Assembly (NCBI GenBank): GCA_937900975.1
Contig: CALCPC010000377.1
Coordinates: 1 to 10,138 of the forward strand
Length of the DNA: 10,138 nt
Direction of reading: 5' to 3'
From: an uncultured Paracoccaceae bacterium
GTDB taxonomy: Bacteria > Pseudomonadota > Alphaproteobacteria > Rhodobacterales > Rhodobacteraceae
Both the position numbers and the translations under genes were made by a program. Shown here in pieces: positions 5,835 to 10,138 of the stretch (positions are counted from its first letter, which is position 1; each line of letters starts with the position of its first letter). Under the pieces are notes generated by a model. The model saw nothing but the letters and a program-made list of their open reading frames with translations. It ran no database searches and was not told where the DNA came from.

Positions 5835-7026
5835 GCCCACGCAGCCGGCCAATTGCCGTGACCAGAACGTCGACATCGATGTTCAGGGGCGGCAAAAGCA
5901 TGGCGCATTGCCCCGCTGTCCCGCCGCCATAGACCAGCATCTTTGCATCCAAGGCCCGGCGTTGCAGCGCCTCTGCCCCGTCGCGCGTCCCCATCTCGAT
6001 CGCGGCTTGCGCGCCGACCACGCGCGCATCGAGCCCTTGAAGGGCGTTGGCCATCGCAGGCGCAATCACGTCGCGCGCGCGATCAATGAGGTTTTCCTGT
6101 GTCAAAGTGCGCAGTGTCGCCGTGGCTGCCGCTGCTGCCAGCGGGTTGCCCTGAAACGTGCTGGTGTGGCTGCCCGGTTTCCAGCCCGAAAGGATTGCCT
6201 CGCGCCCGGCGACGGCAGACAAGGGCAAGCTCGCCGACAGCCCCTTGCCCATTGTCACCAGGTCCGGGGCGAGATCCGCGTGTTGAAATGAGAACCAGCG
6301 CCCCGCCCGCCCAAAACCGGACCAGATTTCATCGGCGATCAGCAGCGCGCTATAGGAGCGCGCAAGGTCTTGCACGCCGCGCAAAAACCTAGGAACCGGG
6401 CCCAAGACGCCGGAAACCCCTTGGACCGCCTCAATGATCACAGCAGCCGTTGGAACGGTTCGCAGCGCGGCCTCCAAGGCGGACAGCGCTGCATCGATCT
6501 TACTCTCGGAAACCGCATAAGGGGCAAACGCGACCCAGGGATCCGACCAAGGCTCAAACGGCGCGCGCAAAGCGTGCCCATGCGTCACCGCCAAAGCGCC
6601 AAGCGTGCGCCCGTGATAGCCGCCCTCAAAGGCAATGACGCGCCGCCGCCCCGTGTGGTTGATCGCGGCTTTCAGTGCGGTTTCAACGGCCTCCGCCCCG
6701 GAATTGGCGAGATGCAGGCGCGTCAAATGTGGTGGCAGAACAGCGCCTAAGGTTTCATAAAGCGCGGCACGGTTCGGCGACGGCAGTCGCGTCCCGGTAT
6801 GCAGAATGCCGCTGGCCAGGACTTCGGAAATAGCGGCCTCGTGCGCTGGATGACCATGCCCCAGCAAAGAGGTGGACGACCCACCCACCAGATCGAGGTA
6901 CTGCGTGCCTTCTGCTGTATAGAGAAAGGGTCCATCGCCCCGCACGAAGAGAGGCGGGTTTTGGGACAGGCGAAATGTATTCGTGGCGGTGGATTCCCAG
7001 TGTCGCGTGGCCTCAACAGGGTCCAT
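5827..7026 (-). CDS. class III PLP-dependent aminotransferase (intact)
   Basis: This 399-residue cytoplasmic enzyme of the omega-aminotransferase / glutamate-semialdehyde mutase fold group is somewhat shorter than the usual 420-460. Visible motifs are GHGHPAHE (56-63), NSGAEAVETALKAA (108-121), FEGGYHGRT (133-141), E199 in IIEAVQG, D232 in ADEIWSGFGRAG, the PLP lysine K261 in MGKGLSASLP, and TFQGNPLAAAA (290-300). It likely moves a terminal or side-chain amino group to a keto acid, producing an aldehyde. This fits the aldehyde dehydrogenase gene nearby, but the substrate is unknown. The ATG at 7026 lies 3 bases after the ATPase stop, so the two are co-transcribed. It is paralogous to the interrupted aminotransferase, which it meets tail to tail with an 8-bp overlap, and it could supply the activity lost there. 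Confidence 0.92.
   Translation of the reverse strand: MDPVEATRHWESTATNTFRLSQNPPLFVRGDGPFLYTAEGTQYLDLVGGSSTSLLGHGHPAHEAAISEVLASGILHTGTRLPSPNRAALYETLGAVLPPHLTRLHLANSGAEAVETALKAAINHTGRRRVIAFEGGYHGRTLGALAVTHGHALRAPFEPWSDPWVAFAPYAVSESKIDAALSALEAALRTVPTAAVIIEAVQGVSGVLGPVPRFLRGVQDLARSYSALLIADEIWSGFGRAGRWFSFQHADLAPDLVTMGKGLSASLPLSAVAGREAILSGWKPGSHTSTFQGNPLAAAAATATLRTLTQENLIDRARDVIAPAMANALQGLDARVVGAQAAIEMGTRDGAEALQRRALDAKMLVYGGGTAGQCAMLLPPLNIDVDVLVTAIGRLRGLM
6605..6633 (-). repeat. 29-bp inverted repeat, copy 2 (in the intact aminotransferase)
   Basis: Reverse complement of 5025-5053, again encoding AFEGGYHGR in the intact minus-strand aminotransferase. The two copies face each other about 1.55 kb apart and span the amber codon and the convergent gene junction. 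Confidence 0.8.
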
Positions 7027-7029
7027 CGG

Positions 7030-8073
7030 TCACACAGCCGGAACTGCGGGCACAGGGCCGGCGACGTTGAAACCAACCGATGCGCCAGCGGCCGGAATGA
7101 CATCCCGGCGCTGCACCTCGGCGATGCAGCTATATGTGCCATTGGTCAAAGCAATATCGGCCATCGCGCCGCGCGTCTGCACATCCTGCACCAAGGCCGA
7201 GAACACGCCCGCGTCATCGATCTCAATCGCCTCGGGGCGGATCACCAGCGCGACCTGCGCGCCCTCGGGCCAATCGCCAAGCAAGGCAACGGATTTTCCC
7301 GCCTCCAACACAGCGCGCCCACCGATGACCCGCGCGGGCCAGAGGGCGCAGCGCCCGAAAAAGCTCGCAACGAAGGCGTTGGCAGGCGCATCATAGAGCA
7401 TGTCGGGGGAGCCAAGCTGCTCAAGCTGGCCATCCCGCAAGACGGCGATGCGATCGCTCAGCACCATCGCCTCTTCCTGGTCATGGGTGACACAAATGAA
7501 GGTCCGGCCCTCTTCTTTGTGGATGCGGCGCAACTCTGCGCGCAGATGCACGCGAAGATTGGCATCCAGCGCTGAAAGCGGCTCGTCCAACAGCAAAACG
7601 CCTGGGTTGGTGATCAATGCGCGCGCCAGCGCCACCCTTTGCCGCTGCCCCCCGGAAAGGGCATCCGGCCGGCGATCCGCCATCGTGGACAGCTCAAACC
7701 GTTCGAGCCACTGATCCGCCTCTCGATGCCGCTCTGCCAGGGACCGCCCTGCCATCTTCAGGCCATAGGCCACATTGTCCCGCAGGCTCATATGGGGAAA
7801 GAGAGCGTAGTCCTGGAACATGATCGCAAGATCGCGGCGCTGCGGCGGCAGGGTGGTGATCTCATCCTCGCCGTAGAAGACCTTGCCGGAACTGACGGAT
7901 TCAAGACCGGCCAACATCCGCAAGAGCGTGGTCTTGCCACAGCCGGACGGCCCCAGAAGCGTCAGGAACTCGCCCGGCCTGACATGCAAGTCGCCCGCGT
8001 TCACCGCGTTCACGGGTCCAAACCGCTTTGTGACCGCCTTTAGGGTGATTGATTTTGCGCTTGCCGAGGTCAT
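7030..8073 (-). CDS. ABC transporter ATP-binding protein, PotA/FbpC type with TOBE domain
   Basis: This 347-residue cytoplasmic ATPase has every nucleotide-binding motif: Walker A GPSGCGKTT (41-49), Q-loop Q87 in MFQDYALFPHMS, signature LSGGQ (139-143), Walker B VLLLDEP (159-165) and H-loop H197 in VTHDQEEAM. About 100 further residues (245-340, with VALVIRPEAIEI) form a TOBE-like regulatory region. This architecture is typical of spermidine/putrescine, iron, sulfate and sugar importers. Polar amino-acid permeases like those on the plus strand normally use a 240-260-residue GlnQ/HisP ATPase without TOBE. It may nevertheless energise them, or serve a transporter outside the window. I chose ATG 8073; the frame extends to a TTG at 8091 with no better context. 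It is divergent from the GntR gene and 3 bases upstream of the aminotransferase gene. Confidence 0.92.
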   Translation of the reverse strand: MTSASAKSITLKAVTKRFGPVNAVNAGDLHVRPGEFLTLLGPSGCGKTTLLRMLAGLESVSSGKVFYGEDEITTLPPQRRDLAIMFQDYALFPHMSLRDNVAYGLKMAGRSLAERHREADQWLERFELSTMADRRPDALSGGQRQRVALARALITNPGVLLLDEPLSALDANLRVHLRAELRRIHKEEGRTFICVTHDQEEAMVLSDRIAVLRDGQLEQLGSPDMLYDAPANAFVASFFGRCALWPARVIGGRAVLEAGKSVALLGDWPEGAQVALVIRPEAIEIDDAGVFSALVQDVQTRGAMADIALTNGTYSCIAEVQRRDVIPAAGASVGFNVAGPVPAVPAV

Positions 8074-8102
8074 CAGGGTGTTCCGGTCCAAGGGGCTCTG
8101 CG

Positions 8103-8124
8103 GTTAGACTGGCGCCACCCTAAC
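8103..8124. promoter_or_regulatory. 22-bp near-perfect palindrome, candidate GntR operator
   Basis: The arms GTTAG (8103-8107) and CTAAC (8120-8124) flank a central TGGCGCCA (8110-8117). Of 11 symmetric base pairs, 9 are complementary, and only the positions next to the core (AC against CC) break the symmetry. It lies in the short intergenic region between the divergent ATPase and GntR genes, ending 18 bases before the regulator's ATG and starting 29 bases from the ATPase ATG. That position and size suit a dimeric winged-helix repressor controlling both directions, including itself. Confidence 0.6.
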
Positions 8125-8142
8125 AGGACACATAACATCACA

Positions 8143-8814
8143 ATGCTCGAAGCGGATCTTCCTGCCACGATCTCAACCCACATCTTTCGCATCCTTCGGC
8201 GCAAGATCATCGAAGGAGAGCTGCAACCGGGCAAGGCCCTGCGCGAAGAGGAGATCCGCGAGCAGCACGGCTCGTCCCGGGGGCCCATTCGCGAAAGCTT
8301 GCGGCTTTTGCTGCAAACCGGCCTGGTGGAGCATCAACCGCGCCGGGGTTTCAAAGTCCGCGACTACACGCCAGAAGAGATCCGTCACATCTATGCCCTG
8401 CGCGCCGAGCTTGAGGCACAGGTGATTGCCGGGCTGGAGGGCCGCAACCTGGCGCCGCTGGTGACCGCGCTGCGCAAGATCTGCGCCAAAATGACTGCGC
8501 TTTTTGAAGCGAACGACTTGCAAGGCTATTTCAAAGAGAATGCCCGCTTTCATGGCGAGATCATCCAGTTTGCGGACAACCGCATTCTCTCGGAGGTGCT
8601 GGAATATGTGAACGAGGTCTCGCTGCCGGTGCGGTATCGCGTGATGGGTGATGCCCTGCCGTCGCGGCGCTCGCTCAGCTACCATGAACGGATTGTAGAC
8701 CTGCTGGCGACGGATAAGATCGGGGCAGCAATTGCCGAGACCCGACAGCACATCCTTGAGAATGTGGACCGGGCGGTCGCGACATATGCCGAGGTTGCGC
8801 CCAGTGAGCTTTGA
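8143..8814 (+). CDS. GntR-family transcriptional regulator with FCD ligand-binding domain
   Basis: This 223-residue DNA-binding protein of the FadR subfamily has a winged helix-turn-helix at about 8-72, with the typical ILRRKIIEGELQPGKALREEEI...GSSRGPIRESLRLLLQTGLVEHQPRRGFKV. An all-helical FCD domain covers about 80-215. The metal/ligand cluster of FCD domains is visible as N133 (often Asp), H137 in ARFHGEII, H181 in YHERI and H203 in RQHI, so it may bind a carboxylate through a metal ion. The start is the ATG at 8143, with AGGA at 8125-8128, rather far away. It is divergent from the ATPase gene with a palindrome between them, and it converges with the RidA gene, leaving 14 bases. It is the likely local regulator of the catabolic cluster; its effector is unknown. 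Confidence 0.93.
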   Translation: MLEADLPATISTHIFRILRRKIIEGELQPGKALREEEIREQHGSSRGPIRESLRLLLQTGLVEHQPRRGFKVRDYTPEEIRHIYALRAELEAQVIAGLEGRNLAPLVTALRKICAKMTALFEANDLQGYFKENARFHGEIIQFADNRILSEVLEYVNEVSLPVRYRVMGDALPSRRSLSYHERIVDLLATDKIGAAIAETRQHILENVDRAVATYAEVAPSEL

Positions 8815-8828
8815 ACGGCGCGGCGCGG

Positions 8829-9203
8829 TCATTCCAGCGCGATGAGCCCGATCTCGACTATGGCGCCCTCGCCAATATCAGAGACCTCTACAAGATTGCG
8901 GGCGGGCGGGGCGGCGCCAAACACCTCCTGAAAGGCCGCATTCACCGCGTTCTTCGCCGCGAGGTCCGTCAGAAAAACGTCAGCCCGCAGCACCTTTTCC
9001 GGCCCCGACCCGGCGTCTTCCAAGATTGCCAGGCAATGCGCCAAGGACAGCCGCGCTTGGGCTGCCGCGCCCGAAACGATTTCGCCGCTGGTCATGTCCC
9101 GCGGCATTTGTCCCCCGACAAAGATCAACCCAGCCCCCCGCGTTGCCTGCGACACAGGCGAGGTGGATCCAGGTGCCCGCCTGCTGGAGAGGATCTCGCG
9201 CAT
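8829..9203 (-). CDS. RidA / YjgF / YER057c family protein
   Basis: This is a 124-residue protein of the family's normal length, cytoplasmic and probably a homotrimer. RidA members hydrolyse reactive enamine/imine intermediates released by PLP enzymes; related members act in amino-compound catabolism. Visible conserved elements are FVGGQMP (28-34), LEDAGSGPEKVLRADVFLTD (61-80) and PARNLVEV with R102, the substrate-carboxylate Arg, plus E117, keeping the 15-residue spacing of R105/E120 in E. coli RidA. The Tyr17 and Cys107 positions of E. coli RidA are V17 and L104 here, so it may belong to another Rid subgroup with a different substrate. It starts 4 bases after the aldehyde dehydrogenase stop (TAGACTGATG), with a GAGGG-like ribosome site inside that gene's end. 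It is therefore the second gene of that operon, matching the PLP-dependent chemistry next door. Confidence 0.92.
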   Translation of the reverse strand: MREILSSRRAPGSTSPVSQATRGAGLIFVGGQMPRDMTSGEIVSGAAAQARLSLAHCLAILEDAGSGPEKVLRADVFLTDLAAKNAVNAAFQEVFGAAPPARNLVEVSDIGEGAIVEIGLIALE

Positions 9204-9207
9204 CAGT

Positions 9208-10138
9208 CTAGCCCTCGCGCCGATTGAGTGTCGTTAGGAATTCGGCCAGCCCCCACCGGCCGCCTTCGCGCCCGATCCCGGCCTGTCCGAACCCGCCAGT
9301 GGGCACATCTGCGCCCTGGATTGCAGTGCTGTTCACCCCGATGGAGCCATAGCGCAACCCTTGCACGACGTGCTCCACCCGCTTCGGATCCTGGCCATAG
9401 ACATAAAGGACCAACGGCTGGCGGTTGGCTTTGAGGCGGGCGCGCAAGCGCTCTATGTCGGCGAAGCCGCAAATGCCCATCATCGGGCCGAAGAGTTCGA
9501 CGTCCGACAACTCTCCGGGCTGCGCGACCCGGTAGGCGGTGGGCGCCACCAAGATGGGAGCGCCCGCCTTTACCGGTGACACCCCCCCTGCGAGGCGCGT
9601 GGCACCTTCGGCGGCGAGCTTGCTCTCGATCTCGCTCAGCCGTTTGACGCCCGCCGGCGTGCGCAATGGGCCCATCTGGACACCGTCTTGCGCCGGCCCA
9701 TAGCTTACTGTCTTCAACGCGGCGCTCACCCGCGCGCTGACCTCTTCCAAAATGGAAGCATCCGCGTAAACGATATTCTGCGCTGAACAGGCCTGCCCGG
9801 CGGCTTTGATCTTGCGCGTCACCAGATCCGGGATTGCGCGGTCCAAATCCGCGTCGGCCAGAAGCACGAAGGGATTTGTGCCACCAAGCTCGCCCACAAA
9901 GGCTTTCCCCGCGCCGCCAGCGATCGCGGCCAGATGCAGGCCAACGCGGGTAGAGCCGGTAAAGCTGACCGTCCCGATCTCGGGCGCAGTGACCAGCTGC
10001 GCAATGCGCTCATGTTCGGCGATTGGAAGGATGCGGATGACATCGTCCAGTCCTGCATCAGAGAACGCCTGCCCCAAGCGCAGGGCGCATTGGACGCCCA
10101 GATCCGACGGTTTTACCAAGGCCCCAGCCCCGGCCGCA
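9208..10138 (-). CDS. NAD(P)-dependent aldehyde dehydrogenase (partial, 5' end beyond right edge)
   Basis: The frame is open through the right edge, so the 310 visible residues are roughly the C-terminal two thirds of a family member of about 450-490. Counting from the edge, they include GALVKPSD (cofactor Lys K9), FTGSTRVG near 59, the general-base Glu E83 in GELGGTNPFVL, the nucleophile C117 in AAGQACSAQ, and the closing GIGREGGRWGLAEFL. The catalytic Glu and Cys codons lie at 9889-9891 and 9787-9789. The segment around PFVLLADADLDRAI resembles succinate-semialdehyde-type dehydrogenases, suggesting oxidation of a semialdehyde or aldehyde made by the neighbouring aminotransferase. Assignment to one subfamily is not safe. 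A TTG at 10119 is not the true start, because conserved family sequence continues upstream of it. The RidA gene follows after 4 bases. Confidence 0.92.
   Translation of the reverse strand, partial: AAGAGALVKPSDLGVQCALRLGQAFSDAGLDDVIRILPIAEHERIAQLVTAPEIGTVSFTGSTRVGLHLAAIAGGAGKAFVGELGGTNPFVLLADADLDRAIPDLVTRKIKAAGQACSAQNIVYADASILEEVSARVSAALKTVSYGPAQDGVQMGPLRTPAGVKRLSEIESKLAAEGATRLAGGVSPVKAGAPILVAPTAYRVAQPGELSDVELFGPMMGICGFADIERLRARLKANRQPLVLYVYGQDPKRVEHVVQGLRYGSIGVNSTAIQGADVPTGGFGQAGIGREGGRWGLAEFLTTLNRREG

Noticed and set aside
8074..8091. TTG start for the ABC ATPase six codons upstream
   Set aside because: The ATG at 8073 leads directly into the normal first strand of the ATPase, and the TTG lacks a Shine-Dalgarno sequence.
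1..10138. tRNA, rRNA, CRISPR arrays, insertion sequences, riboswitches
   Set aside because: No cloverleaf-like segments, repeat-spacer series, transposase motifs with terminal repeats or recognisable riboswitch cores were seen.

Overview
The window is GC-rich, densely packed bacterial DNA. Gene style (overlapping start/stop codons, short gaps, G/C-ending codons) and protein families point to an alphaproteobacterium, most plausibly a Rhodobacteraceae/Roseobacter-type heterotroph; this placement is inference. Everything that can be recognised belongs to what looks like one catabolic island for uptake and breakdown of an amidated and/or amino-bearing small molecule. The actual substrate cannot be read from the sequence.

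Layout. 1-307: leader region with, at most, the tail of an unidentified gene (2-85), then AT-richer non-coding DNA. 308-5834, plus strand, a tight operon: amidase-signature hydrolase; periplasmic amino-acid-type binding protein; two HisM/GlnP-type permeases; and a long gene whose N-terminal half resembles the maleate isomerase / arylmalonate decarboxylase / Asp-Glu racemase superfamily and whose C-terminal half is a class III PLP aminotransferase. This last frame is cut by an in-frame TAG at 5499-5501 and continues recognisably to 5834. 8073-5827, minus strand, a two-gene operon: a PotA/FbpC-type ABC ATPase with a C-terminal TOBE region, then a complete class III aminotransferase related to the interrupted one. 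The two aminotransferase genes converge and overlap by 8 bp. 8143-8814, plus: a GntR/FCD regulator, divergent from the ATPase gene, with a near-perfect 22-bp palindrome (8103-8124) between them. 10138-8829, minus: an aldehyde dehydrogenase running off the right edge, followed after 4 bp by a RidA-family protein.

How it may work together (inference): the binding protein and permeases, with the separately encoded ATPase, import the compound; the amidase releases an amine or acid; the intact aminotransferase converts an amino group to an aldehyde; the aldehyde dehydrogenase oxidises it to an acid; RidA clears reactive imine/enamine by-products; the GntR protein senses a metabolite and controls the cluster.

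The points most worth attention are the amber-interrupted isomerase-like/aminotransferase fusion, the apparent loss of both catalytic cysteines in its isomerase-like half, the pairing of amino-acid-type permeases with a TOBE-type ATPase, and the palindromic operator candidate.
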